This document shows positions 7,154 to 14,824 of a DNA stretch of 44,476 nucleotides, piece by piece. The stretch's first letter is position 1, and each line of letters opens with the position of its first letter. This DNA comes from an uncultured Sphingomonas sp. Its GTDB lineage: Bacteria > Pseudomonadota > Alphaproteobacteria > Sphingomonadales > Sphingomonadaceae. The position numbers were made by a program, and so were the translations under genes. The stretch covers positions 1 through 44,476 of the forward strand of contig CAMLSA010000013.1 of NCBI GenBank assembly GCA_946482655.1. The letters run 5' to 3'. The notes under the pieces are model-generated. The model was not told the DNA's origin and did not search any database. It saw only the letters and a program-made list of their open reading frames with translations.

Positions 7154-8419
7154 ATGACCCCGTCTTTCCGGCTTCTGGCCAAGCGCCGGTTCTTGCCCTT
7201 GTTCGTGACCCAGTTCCTGGGCGCCTTCAACGACAACCTGTTCCGGACCGCGATGATCATGCTGGTGATTTACCGGATCTATAATGATCCGGCGCAGGAG
7301 GCGGCGTTCTCGGCGATCGCGGGCGGATTGTTCATCCTGCCCTTCTTCCTGTTCTCGGCGCTGTCGGGGCAGCTCGCCGACTGCCACGACAAGGCGCAGA
7401 TCATCCGGCTGGTGAAGACCGCCGAAATCGCGATCATGGTGATCGGGGCGACCGGGCTTGTGCTCCACAATATCCCGACGATGCTCGTCGCGCTCCTCGC
7501 CATGGGCGCGCACTCGACCTTTTTCGGCCCGATCAAATATGCGATCCTGCCGCAGCATCTCGAACAGGATCAGGTGCTGCCGGGCACCGGCCTGGTCGAG
7601 GCCGGCACCTATATCGCGATCCTTGGCGGGACGATCGTCGGCGGGCTGATTTCGGCCGAGTACGCGGCGATAGGCGTCCTGGCGGTGGCGTGCATCGGCT
7701 GGCTTACCGGCCGCCAGGTCCCCCCGGCGCCTCCGCTGGTCCAGGATGCCGGGGTCGATTTCCATATCGTCCGGTCGTCGATCAAGCTGGTATCGGACAC
7801 TATGCACATAAAGCGCCTGTTCCTGGCGATCTGCTCGATCAGCTTCTTCTGGGCGCAAGGCGCGATCCTCGCCGCGCAATTCCCTCCGCTGGTCAAGAAT
7901 GTGCTCGGCGCCAGCCAGGGCGTCGCGACACTGTTCCTGGCGATCTTCTCAGTTGGGGTGGCGATCGGCTCGGTCGCGATCAACCGCCTGTTGCAGGGTG
8001 CCGTCGCGGCTCGCTTCGCGCCGGTCTCGGCTCTGGTGATGGGCGCCTTCGTCTGCGACCTGTGGTGGACCGCGCACAACTGGCCGGCGCCGCAGGGGCC
8101 GCTGGTCCAGATGGGGAGTTTCTTGACGCTACCCAATGCGCCGCGAGTGCTGATCGATCTGTTCGGCATAGCGATCGCCGGAGGCATGTTCGTGGTGCCG
8201 CTCTACGCCTTCCTGACCACCACCGTGGCGATGGCGCAGACGGCGCGCACGGTGGCGGCCAACAATATCGTCAATTCGGGCGCGATGGTCGCGGCGACCC
8301 TGTTGCTGGCGGGAATGGTGCATGTCGGCGTGTCGGTGGCCGAGACGCTGCTGATGGTCGCGGTAGCCAGCATCGGTGCGGCCTGGCTTTCATGGAAGCT
8401 GCACCGGGCCTGCGACTGA
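7154..8419 (+). CDS. MFS transporter, lysophospholipid transporter (LplT)-like
   Basis: A 421-residue inner-membrane protein with about twelve hydrophobic segments. The start of the first helix, RFLPLFVTQFLGAFNDNLFR, is the hallmark of the LplT group, which in E. coli flips lysophospholipids inward for reacylation by Aas. The motif HSTFFGPIKYAILPQHL after the fourth helix is also typical. In many proteobacteria an acyltransferase domain is fused behind it; here the protein ends after the transporter part and no aas-like gene is adjacent. I prefer the ATG at 7154 because it matches the family N-terminus. The ATG at 7100 would add 18 polar residues, and neither start has a strong ribosome site. 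It is divergent from pgsA. The substrate is inferred from family only. Confidence 0.82.
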   Translation: MTPSFRLLAKRRFLPLFVTQFLGAFNDNLFRTAMIMLVIYRIYNDPAQEAAFSAIAGGLFILPFFLFSALSGQLADCHDKAQIIRLVKTAEIAIMVIGATGLVLHNIPTMLVALLAMGAHSTFFGPIKYAILPQHLEQDQVLPGTGLVEAGTYIAILGGTIVGGLISAEYAAIGVLAVACIGWLTGRQVPPAPPLVQDAGVDFHIVRSSIKLVSDTMHIKRLFLAICSISFFWAQGAILAAQFPPLVKNVLGASQGVATLFLAIFSVGVAIGSVAINRLLQGAVAARFAPVSALVMGAFVCDLWWTAHNWPAPQGPLVQMGSFLTLPNAPRVLIDLFGIAIAGGMFVVPLYAFLTTTVAMAQTARTVAANNIVNSGAMVAATLLLAGMVHVGVSVAETLLMVAVASIGAAWLSWKLHRACD

Positions 8420-8430
8420 AAGACAAGCCG

Positions 8431-8580
8431 TTAGGGAATCAGGGCGCTGAAGGCGATGATCCCGAATATATAGGCGAGCAGGAACAGGCGCACGTCATAG
8501 CGCCACCGCTCGCTGGTGGGATCGAATCGCATAGTGTTTGAATGGATGATGGCGACGCGGCTGTGAAGCCGCATCGCCAT
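8431..8580 (-). CDS. Small single-span membrane protein, 49 residues
   Basis: A short ORF starting MAMRLHSRVAIIHSNTMRFD and ending in one hydrophobic segment at the very C-terminus (VRLFLLAYIFGIIAFSALIP), with a charged stretch (SERWRYDVR) before it. The ATG at 8580 is preceded by GGGAG six bases upstream, a good ribosome site. A later ATG at 8532 has none. The layout (N-terminal cytoplasmic, C-terminal anchor) resembles tail-anchored small membrane proteins. It lies convergent with the LplT-like gene and 31 bases downstream of the basic membrane protein at 8612-9052, with which it may share a transcript. No family recognised. Confidence 0.5.
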   Translation of the reverse strand: MAMRLHSRVAIIHSNTMRFDPTSERWRYDVRLFLLAYIFGIIAFSALIP

Positions 8581-8611
8581 CTGCTCCCGCATCCTGTCCG
8601 GGGGCAAGAGC

Positions 8612-9052
8612 TCAGCCGGTGATCGCCATGCTCTCGGCGGCGCCGGTGTCGCGTGACGAACTTTCGCTGCCGCGGGCGCGGAATTTGGTGATGTTGTCGC
8701 GCGCCTGGTCGATCCGTTCATGCGCCATCGTCGACAGATCGTCGGCGGCCTTCTTGAGCTTTTCGCTGCCGGTGGCGGCGGCGCTGCGTAGCCTGTCGCG
8801 GTTCATGAATATGGCAACGCCGGCGGCAACGATGCCCGCGATGACGCCCGCCGCGATCGAAAGGCTGGTCCGGTCGGTCGGCACCCTCCGGGCGGCACGG
8901 GTCGCGCGGGTGCGCACCGAGCGGACGGCCGACTTGGCTTCCTCCGTCAGCGACTGCGCCCGCGAAGGCGACGAGCTGCTGCTGCTACGCCGGCGGGGCG
9001 CGCGCTTGGCGCCCGTCGACCGCGAACGAGAAGATGTGGTGCTGGTGGCCAT
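8612..9052 (-). CDS. Basic, Ser/Arg-rich single-span membrane protein
   Basis: A 146-residue protein of unknown function. The first 65 residues are strongly basic and low in complexity (SR-type repeats and a run of six Ser), as in nucleic-acid-binding or histone-H1-like tails. One membrane span follows at about 67-85 (LSIAAGVIAGIVAAGVAIFM). The C-terminal 60 residues are amphipathic and charged (EKLKKAADDLSTMAHERIDQ), recalling YtxH/DUF883-type stress proteins. The ATG at 9052 has GGAGAG eight bases upstream. A possible general-stress promoter lies at 9082-9106, which would fit a stress-induced envelope protein. The longer in-frame reading up to 10417 is antisense to dinB and is not real. Confidence 0.75.
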   Translation of the reverse strand: MATSTTSSRSRSTGAKRAPRRRSSSSSSPSRAQSLTEEAKSAVRSVRTRATRAARRVPTDRTSLSIAAGVIAGIVAAGVAIFMNRDRLRSAAATGSEKLKKAADDLSTMAHERIDQARDNITKFRARGSESSSRDTGAAESMAITG

Positions 9053-9081
9053 GGTGTCTCTCCGTTGGATTTGCAGGGAAA

Positions 9082-9106
9082 AACCAACAGAGTCGGCGAG
9101 TGTTCC
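9082..9106 (-). promoter_or_regulatory. Possible EcfG-type general stress promoter
   Basis: On the minus strand GGAAC (9106-9102) is followed after exactly 16 bases by GGTT (9085-9082). The alphaproteobacterial EcfG consensus is GGAAC-N16/17-CGTT, so one of nine core bases differs. Transcription would start near 9076, leaving a leader of about 20 bases before the ATG at 9052. A second GGAAC lies 17 bases further up (9123-9119) but has no matching -10. I saw no comparable pair upstream of other genes in the window. Confidence 0.5.
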
Positions 9107-9199
9107 GTGGAGGTGGCCGTTCCACGCCGAAACGGGCATGAGGGACTGATCGATTGAGGCCTGGCGCCCTGCGACGCATTGTTGTATCCGCTTTGTTCC

Positions 9200-10324
9200 A
9201 TGGATCGATCCGATCAGGCGGATGGGCGCGGGGGTGCGGCCGAAGGCGGCCGGAAGATCATTCATATCGACATGGATGCCTTCTATGCATCGGTCGAGCA
9301 GCGAGACGACCCGCGGCTGCGGGGGAAGCCGGTCGCGGTGGGCGGTACGCGGGAGCGCGGCGTCGTCGCGGCGGCGAGCTACGAGGCGCGCAAGTTCGGA
9401 GTGCGCTCGGCGATGGCTTCCGCGGCGGCGCGGCGGCAATGCCCCGATCTGATCTTCGTTCCGGCGCGTTTCGAGGTCTATCGCGAGGTGTCGCGCCAGA
9501 TCCAGGCGATCTTCGCCGATTATACCGACCTGGTCGAGCCGCTGTCGCTCGACGAAGCCTATCTTGACGTCACCGAGAATCATCACGGCATCGCCACCGC
9601 GACCGACGTGGCGAAGGCGATCCGAACGCGAATCCGCGAGGAGACCGGGTTGACCGCTTCGGCCGGCGTTTCCTACAACAAGTTCATCGCCAAGCTCGCC
9701 TCGGATCACAACAAGCCCGACGGCTTGTGCGTCGTTCGTCCCGAACAGGGGCTCGCCTTCATCTCGCGGCTGCCGGTCGGGCGCTTTCATGGCGTGGGAC
9801 CGGTCACCGCCGCCAGGATGGACAAGCTCGGCATCCACACGGGCGCCGATCTGCGCCGCTGCAGCCGCGAGTTCCTGGCGCAGCAATTCGGCAAGTCGGG
9901 AGATTATTTCTATCTCGCGGCGCGGGCGATCGATCATCGTCGAGTGCGGCCCGATCGGGCGCGCAAGTCGATCGGATCCGAGAACACCTTCTTCCACGAT
10001 CTTTTCAGCCATGAGGATCTCGCCGCTGCACTGATCGATTCGAGCGAGACGGTGGCGCGTCACGCCGGCCGCACCGGCAAGGCGGGCCGCACCGTCTCGA
10101 TCAAGCTGCGCTATGCCGACTTCCGCACCCTCACCCGTGCCCGCACGCTTCCCGCGCCAATCTCCGACTCCGCGCGGATCAGCGAGGTCGCACTGGCGCT
10201 GCTCGCGCCGCTGGAACCAGTCGAGCTGGGAGTACGCCTGCTCGGCGTCACCCTGTCGAACCTGGGCGAGGGCGAGGAAGAGCTCATCGTGACGGCCGAG
10301 CAACTGGCTCTGGCGCTCGAATAG
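9200..10324 (+). CDS. dinB: DNA polymerase IV (DinB, Y-family)
   Basis: A 374-residue translesion polymerase. Palm-domain acidic residues are intact: D24 and D26 in IIHIDMDAFYASVE, and D118 and E119 in PLSLDEAYLDVT. The bulky gate residue before AS is Y29. The GVSYNKFIAKLASDHNKPDG and VGRFHGVGPVTAARM (helix-hairpin-helix thumb) segments are standard, and the little-finger domain follows from about 245. The C-terminal QLALAL (368-373) matches the beta-clamp-binding motif of E. coli Pol IV (QLVLGL). The ATG at 9200 is used; TTG codons at 9179 would add seven residues. I found no alphaproteobacterial LexA box (GTTC-N7-GTTC) upstream, so SOS control is not evident. The FrnE-like gene follows 34 bases downstream. 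Confidence 0.94.
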   Translation: MDRSDQADGRGGAAEGGRKIIHIDMDAFYASVEQRDDPRLRGKPVAVGGTRERGVVAAASYEARKFGVRSAMASAAARRQCPDLIFVPARFEVYREVSRQIQAIFADYTDLVEPLSLDEAYLDVTENHHGIATATDVAKAIRTRIREETGLTASAGVSYNKFIAKLASDHNKPDGLCVVRPEQGLAFISRLPVGRFHGVGPVTAARMDKLGIHTGADLRRCSREFLAQQFGKSGDYFYLAARAIDHRRVRPDRARKSIGSENTFFHDLFSHEDLAAALIDSSETVARHAGRTGKAGRTVSIKLRYADFRTLTRARTLPAPISDSARISEVALALLAPLEPVELGVRLLGVTLSNLGEGEEELIVTAEQLALALE

Positions 10325-10358
10325 GTATAGGAGGCAGAAAAGGCGAGAGGGTGCCGCC

Positions 10359-11021
10359 ATGGCCAAATCGATCAAGATAGACTTCGTCTCCGATATCAGC
10401 TGCCCCTGGTGCGTCATCGGCCTTCACGGGCTGGAGGAGGCACTCGGGCGGACCAGCGGCCTCGTCAGCGCCGAGGTCCATTTCCATCCGTTCGAGCTCA
10501 ATCCCATGATGGCGAGGGGCGGCGAAAGCCTTGCCGAGCACGTCGCCCGCAAATACGGCGGTACGCCCGAACAGTCCGAGGGGATGCGCGCGATGATCAA
10601 GGAGCGCGCGGCCGAGGTCGGCTTTACGATGAACAGCGGACCCGACAGCCGCATCTACAATACATTCGACGCGCACCGCCTGCTTCACTGGGCGGGAATC
10701 CGGGGCGGGCAGCGGCAGCAGGCGCTCAAGCACCGCTTGTTCGAGGCCTATTTCACCGACCAGCGCGACATCTCCGATCACGCGGTGCTGGTCGATGCGG
10801 CGGCGCGGGCCGGGCTCGATGCGGGCGAGGCTGCAGCGGTGCTGGCGTCCGATCGCTATGCCGACGATGTCCGCCAGGCCGAACATCGTTGGCAGTCCCA
10901 CGGTGTCCACTCGGTCCCCGCGATCGTGATCAACGACCGCTATCTGATCTCCGGCGGCCAGCCTCCCGACGCCTTCGAACAGGCGCTACGCGGCATCGCT
11001 GGGGAGCTTGCCGAGGCCTGA
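10359..11021 (+). CDS. DsbA-family oxidoreductase, FrnE-like
   Basis: A 220-residue cytoplasmic thioredoxin-fold protein with the active site SCPWC (C15 and C18) right after the first strand. The rest matches the FrnE / 2-hydroxychromene-2-carboxylate isomerase-like group: HFHPFELNPMM, the inserted helical domain with NTFDAHRLLHWA, LFEAYFTDQRDISDH, and the cis-Pro strand VHSVPAIVINDRYLISGGQP. FrnE of Deinococcus is a disulfide isomerase tied to oxidative-stress tolerance. The partner or substrate here is unknown. It has no signal peptide. It follows dinB and may share its transcript, and is convergent with the ACT-domain gene. Confidence 0.88.
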   Translation: MAKSIKIDFVSDISCPWCVIGLHGLEEALGRTSGLVSAEVHFHPFELNPMMARGGESLAEHVARKYGGTPEQSEGMRAMIKERAAEVGFTMNSGPDSRIYNTFDAHRLLHWAGIRGGQRQQALKHRLFEAYFTDQRDISDHAVLVDAAARAGLDAGEAAAVLASDRYADDVRQAEHRWQSHGVHSVPAIVINDRYLISGGQPPDAFEQALRGIAGELAEA

Positions 11022-11045
11022 TCCATCGATTCCCCACCGCCCGGA

Positions 11046-11576
11046 TTACGTCCGTGGAATCTCTGGCTGAACGTTGAAATCGACCATGATCTCGCCTGAG
11101 ATCCGCTCGAGCGCCTCGCGCACCTGATCGGTCGAGAGCTTCGCCGGAATCAGCAGCCGCGCCTTGGCTCGGAACAGCGGTGCCCCCGACCAGGCGCTGC
11201 CCTCGATCGCAGTGGTGAAGTCCTCGATATTGACGTCGAGCCCGGCGAGCACGGTGGTCACCTCGCGAACGATGCCCGGCCGATCTTGGCCGACGATTTC
11301 GATACCGAGCGGCTGACCGAGGCGCTCGGCCGCCGTCGCTGCCGGGATGACATCGATCTTGAGTCCGACCGCGTCGATCGCGCGCGCCGCCGCTTCCAGC
11401 TCGCCGAAGCGCTCCTCGGGCAACTCGACCAGCACCGAACCTACATATTTCCCCCCGAGTCGCGCCAGGTGGCTTTCGAGCCAATTGCCCCCGGCCGCGA
11501 ACACCGCATCGGCAATTGCCCGGGTGAGCCCTGGCCGGTCGCTACCGACCACCGTCAGGATTACCGATTGGTTCAT
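11046..11576 (-). CDS. Two-ACT-domain protein, GcvR-like
   Basis: A 176-residue protein made of two ACT domains. The first is at about 3-75, with VILTVVGSDRPGLTRAIADA; the second at about 90-170, with LGIEIVGQDRPGIVREVTTV. Both keep the xxxDRPGL/I ligand-binding turn. E. coli GcvR, the best-known member, restrains the activator GcvA of the glycine-cleavage operon by sensing glycine. No gcvA or gcv genes are near, so the partner is open. The ATG at 11576 follows a GAGAGG ribosome site; a start at 11600 would add eight residues, and upstream in-frame sequence to 11993 shows no homology. It stands alone as a transcription unit. Confidence 0.82.
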   Translation of the reverse strand: MNQSVILTVVGSDRPGLTRAIADAVFAAGGNWLESHLARLGGKYVGSVLVELPEERFGELEAAARAIDAVGLKIDVIPAATAAERLGQPLGIEIVGQDRPGIVREVTTVLAGLDVNIEDFTTAIEGSAWSGAPLFRAKARLLIPAKLSTDQVREALERISGEIMVDFNVQPEIPRT

Positions 11577-11893
11577 GCGGGCCTCTCGACGTTGATTCAT
11601 GATCTCAAACAGCATGTAGAGGATTCGGACGGTTTTGGGCAGGACGTGCTTACGCTCCCGGTTTTTCCTGTCAGGAGCGGCTCGGCGCGCCTCGCGATCT
11701 CGCCCATATGGCGATTGCGCTGTGCCGCTACGCCGACATTCCGGCGCTGATTCGGCCGTTCGTTCGAAACGGGGCGCCCGGCTCCTCACCCTGCGGCGCG
11801 ATCGCTTCGTCGGATCCCGCCGCATTGTCATCGCGGTGACGCTATGCCGGCTCACAGGGATGGCGGCGGGGGAGACTCGAAGGAGAGAGCGGC
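11577..11893. other. Spacer without a supported gene
   Basis: This 317-base spacer separates the divergent ACT-domain gene and the small ORF/exonuclease pair. It must hold promoters for both, but I could not pick convincing -35/-10 elements. Short ORFs are present (for example about 43 codons starting with the ATG near 11707) but lack ribosome sites and family features. CCGTT-N7-AACGG at 11753-11769 resembles a tRNA T-arm in shape only; no tRNA surrounds it. Confidence 0.4.
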
Positions 11894-11983
11894 ATGGACA
11901 TGGTCGAACAGGATGAGACCGATAGAGCTTGTCGCCAACCGGTGCCCGGCCCTTTGCGGCCGTCCATTGAACCGTCAGAATGA
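11894..11983 (+). CDS. Tiny ORF, 29 residues, upstream of the exonuclease
   Basis: A short reading frame starting MDMVEQDETDRACRQPV and ending SIEPSE. It is preceded by AAGGAGAGAG seven bases before the ATG, the strongest ribosome site in this part of the window. It ends 15 bases before the GTG of the DEDDh exonuclease. The product is acidic, Pro-rich towards the end and has no membrane segment. It could be a real small protein or a leader ORF that couples or tunes translation of the exonuclease. No homology is recognised. Confidence 0.4.
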   Translation: MDMVEQDETDRACRQPVPGPLRPSIEPSE

Positions 11984-11998
11984 TCGAGGACACCTCCT

Positions 11999-12511
11999 GT
12001 GCTCACGATGGATTTTGAAGCCTCCTGCCTGCCGCGGGCGGGCAGATCCTTTCCGATCGAGGTCGGCATAGCCGGGCCGGCTGGTTGGTCGCGCTCGTGG
12101 CTCATCCGACCCATAGCCGAATGGAGCGACTGGACCTGGACCGAAGAGGCCGAGGCTCTCCACGGCATCAGTCGGGACCAGTTGCTTCGCGAGGGGCAGC
12201 CGCCCGTCGAGGTCATGGCGGAGCTGAACGCGATCACGAGCGGTCACCCTGTGGTCGCCGATCATGATTTGGACCGCCATTGGCTGCAGGTTCTTGCCGA
12301 AGCGGCGGGGGTCGCGCCGCAATTCCAGGTCGTCCACGTGTCTGAGCTGCTTGACCGATGCCAAGCCGATCCGGCGTCGATCCAGCGAGCGGTCGACCTC
12401 GCGGACGACGCCGTTCCGGCTCGCCACCGCGCGGGACCGGACGCAGTCTGGCTGGCGCGCCTGACGGCGTATCTCGCACCAGGGGAGCGGGCGCTGTTCG
12501 ACTGGCGCTGA
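11999..12511 (+). CDS. DEDDh-family 3'-5' exonuclease (DnaQ/RNase T-like)
   Basis: A 170-residue protein with the exonuclease motifs in order. ExoI is TMDFEAS (D5, E7), followed by ALHGISRDQLL, the usual His-Gly-Ile helix start. ExoII is VVADHDLDRHWL (D92 the likely ligand). ExoIII epsilon is RHRAGPDAVW (H143, D148; H-x4-D). These are the four acidic residues and His that bind two metals in the DnaQ fold. The protein is compact, with no polymerase or helicase domain, so the substrate (RNA or DNA 3' ends) is unclear. The GTG at 11999 is chosen because CGAGGA lies about 8 bases upstream; ATG 12008 would leave only two residues before the motif. A 29-codon ORF precedes it. Confidence 0.75.
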   Translation: MLTMDFEASCLPRAGRSFPIEVGIAGPAGWSRSWLIRPIAEWSDWTWTEEAEALHGISRDQLLREGQPPVEVMAELNAITSGHPVVADHDLDRHWLQVLAEAAGVAPQFQVVHVSELLDRCQADPASIQRAVDLADDAVPARHRAGPDAVWLARLTAYLAPGERALFDWR

Positions 12512-12597
12512 CCGCTATCGTTTCGGCGGAGCAGTGCGCCCGATTCGGCACGGCCGGCGTTGACGGAGCTTCGGATGAGGAGCGCGAAGGAGACATC

Positions 12598-13050
12598 ATG
12601 TTCTGGTTCGACGGCTGGAAGCTCGGCGCGTCCTTGTGGGCGAACGGCGTCGCGCTACAGGAAACCCTGCTGGCGGCGCACGGCGTAATCGAGCATCGAA
12701 AGCCGATTCTCGAAACAGCCTTGCGACGGCCGCTCGACGCCGACGTCGCTGAGCTGCATCTCATGGGGGCTGAGAAGATGGAGGCATTCGGCAAAGCCGG
12801 CGCGACCCTGGCCCAAAGCTGGCTCGCTCTGCAGGCCGACATGATCGCCCAGGCGTCCGATATCGCGCTTTTACTGGCTTCGGGCTGGCCGCCGCGGGCT
12901 GCGTCAATCGAACGAATCGGCCGGCGCGGCTCCCGAATCGCCTTGAGATCGAGCGCCGCCGCGGGCCGCGCTTTGGCGCCGGTTCATGCGGCCGCGACAT
13001 CCAATCACCGAAGACTTGGGCGCGGTACCAAGAGCGGTAAGAGAGCCTGA
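12598..13050 (+). CDS. Small phasin-like protein, function unknown
   Basis: A 150-residue protein starting MFWFDGWKLGASLWANGVAL. Residues about 20-100 are predicted mostly helical, with the segment ELHLMGAEKMEAFGKAGATL followed by WLALQADMIAQASDIALLL. This spacing of EKxEAF-type helices recalls phasins and related granule-associated proteins of sphingomonads. The last 45 residues are basic and Ala-rich (RRGSRIALRSSAAAGRALAP), as in the tails of DNA- or granule-binding proteins. The ATG at 12598 follows GAAGGAGA, a strong ribosome site. The longer frame from 12358 overlaps the exonuclease. No polyhydroxybutyrate synthesis genes are nearby, so the phasin link is tentative. Confidence 0.65.
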   Translation: MFWFDGWKLGASLWANGVALQETLLAAHGVIEHRKPILETALRRPLDADVAELHLMGAEKMEAFGKAGATLAQSWLALQADMIAQASDIALLLASGWPPRAASIERIGRRGSRIALRSSAAAGRALAPVHAAATSNHRRLGRGTKSGKRA

Positions 13051-13086
13051 CTCACGTCGTCAGGGGAAGCGCAAAGCGCCCTTCGC

Positions 13087-14814
13087 TCAGGCGGATCGCG
13101 TCAGGATCCAGGTCACTTCCATCCCCTCTGCCGCCACCGGCCCGGCGATCACGAGCTGGCGGGTGGGTTGCGGCCTGCCGCGAGAGTCGATCCAGATGCT
13201 GTCCTCGATCCCCACCGGGCCGCCGATCGCGCGGAAACGCCATAACGCACCCTCAGCGATCCGGAGCAATGCACCCGAGCCGTCGGCGGTCGCCGAAACC
13301 TCGACGCCGGGGGCAAGATGGAAGCGGATCGCATAGTCGACGCTCTTGCTCCGCCCGCGCCGCCCCTCGGGCACCAGCATGTCCTGGCCGCGCACCTCGC
13401 GCCCGCCGGGGCCGATCGCGATCTTGCGGCAATGGGCGAGGCCGAACCGGCGGACGTAGCCGTCATGGCGCATCTCGATTCTGCTGCCGTGCATGTCCTC
13501 CTGCCGCTCGGCCTCCACTTCGGATACGCCCTTGCCGAGCGTGCCGTCGGGATGGACCGCGGTCGAATTGCTGTCGTCGAGCACCAGGGTCGAATGCGCG
13601 GCGGTGCTGCGCAGCGCCTTGGCCAGCTCGGGATGGAGCGCATTGTTGGCGCCCCGGCCGCCGCCGCAGTTGACGATCACCCGCCACGGCCCGTCGGACA
13701 TCTCCAAGGCGAGGGTCGAGGCGCAGGCATGGCCCGCGAAACGCGAGATCGGCGGCGGGGCCGCGTCGGTGACGATCCGGGTATGGCCCATCTGCAGCCG
13801 CTGATAACCCCATTCGCGCGACTGCCGTAGCGGACGGGAGCGGATGCCCGCGGCCGTGACCACCGCGTCGATCCGCCCGCCGTCGATCGGGGCCGAACCC
13901 TGCCAGCTCGACAGGCCGCCGTCGCCGAGCGTCAGCCCCAGCAGCGGCGGTACCGCGCGGGTGAGGGCGTCGGCAAGCACCGGGGCCGGTCGCTGCCCGC
14001 GCATGTCATAATAGCGGCGGAGCATCGCCAGCAGGGCGATCAGGTCCATCTGCTCGACGGGCGAGCGGCTGACGATTCCGCCATCGTCGTGCAACGCTTC
14101 CCCGAGCGCGCGCGCCAGCCCTTTCTCGCCATGAACCTGACGCAGATCCCCGCCCGGGATCAGTAGCCCGGCGGCGACCATGCCGGTCCAGGCAGCGACC
14201 CTCGCCAGGCCGGGGGGCGCCTTATCGGCGCTGCGGTCGAGGTGCTTGGCGCCGCGATTGAGCGCGTTGAGCACGCCGCCACGCAGGTCTTCCGCCGACA
14301 TGACCAGCGGCGCGTGGCAACCCCAGAACAGGATCCGCCGGCCCCACAGATCGGGCCGCCAGGCCGCCTCGTGGATTTGCTTGCCGAAGGCTAAAAGCCA
14401 GCGGCGGGTGAGCAGCTCGGCGATCGGGGCGACGCGCTGGCGCGGGCCGGCGGCGCTCAGGTCGCGCAGCCATGCGAAGCTCTGAAGGTGATCGCCGAAC
14501 GCGGCGGAGATTTCGCGCGGGCGGAAATCGAAGCTGTCGATGGTGACGCTTTCCCCCTGCCACATTATCTCGCCGTCAAGCATCGCCCCGCCGAGCCGTA
14601 CCATCCCCTCGATCGGATCGGGGGGCACGTCGAAGAGTTTGAGCGGATGACGGCCGCGCAGGCGGAAGCCATGGACCGGAGTGCGCCAGGCGAGCGCATG
14701 GAAGCGGCTCGACAGCCGCTCGGCGAGCGAATGGCTCTTGTCGTGCTCGATGCGGATCAGCCGCCGGCCGGGCTCGACACGATCGTCGAATCCGGAGCCG
14801 CCCGCGTCGTTCAT
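13087..14814 (-). CDS. Heparinase II/III-like protein
   Basis: A 575-residue protein. The N-terminal half (to about 320) is helical, matching the alpha/alpha-toroid of heparinase II/III-like proteins (WLRDLSAAGPRQRVAPIAEL, WGRRILFWGCHAPLVMSAED). The C-terminal half is a beta-rich domain (MGHTRIVTDAAPPPISRFAG, SDGPWRVIVNCGGGRGANN, STLVLDDSNSTAVHPDGT, HDGYVRRFGLAHCRKIAI). No signal peptide is visible, so polysaccharide lyase activity on an external substrate is doubtful. Homologues sit in this same operon position in many alphaproteobacteria without a proven role. The gene starts 10 bases after rpe ends and is the last of the htpX-rsmB-rpe run. It is convergent with the phasin-like gene. Confidence 0.85.
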   Translation of the reverse strand: MNDAGGSGFDDRVEPGRRLIRIEHDKSHSLAERLSSRFHALAWRTPVHGFRLRGRHPLKLFDVPPDPIEGMVRLGGAMLDGEIMWQGESVTIDSFDFRPREISAAFGDHLQSFAWLRDLSAAGPRQRVAPIAELLTRRWLLAFGKQIHEAAWRPDLWGRRILFWGCHAPLVMSAEDLRGGVLNALNRGAKHLDRSADKAPPGLARVAAWTGMVAAGLLIPGGDLRQVHGEKGLARALGEALHDDGGIVSRSPVEQMDLIALLAMLRRYYDMRGQRPAPVLADALTRAVPPLLGLTLGDGGLSSWQGSAPIDGGRIDAVVTAAGIRSRPLRQSREWGYQRLQMGHTRIVTDAAPPPISRFAGHACASTLALEMSDGPWRVIVNCGGGRGANNALHPELAKALRSTAAHSTLVLDDSNSTAVHPDGTLGKGVSEVEAERQEDMHGSRIEMRHDGYVRRFGLAHCRKIAIGPGGREVRGQDMLVPEGRRGRSKSVDYAIRFHLAPGVEVSATADGSGALLRIAEGALWRFRAIGGPVGIEDSIWIDSRGRPQPTRQLVIAGPVAAEGMEVTWILTRSA

Positions 14815-14824
14815 CGCGGTGGCC

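Noticed and set aside
9102..9200. Two GTTC words upstream of dinB as a LexA box
   Set aside because: Spacing between the GTTC words is 13 (or much larger), not the seven bases of the alphaproteobacterial LexA site. The words fit the minus-strand GGAAC promoter better.
8612..10417. 601-codon minus-strand ORF extending the basic membrane protein across dinB
   Set aside because: The part beyond 9052 is antisense to dinB, has Arg/Asp/His-rich mirror composition and no family features. A ribosome site and a promoter support the start at 9052.
11753..11769. CCGTT-N7-AACGG resembling a tRNA T-arm
   Set aside because: The loop does not match TTCRANY, and no acceptor, D or anticodon arms surround it.
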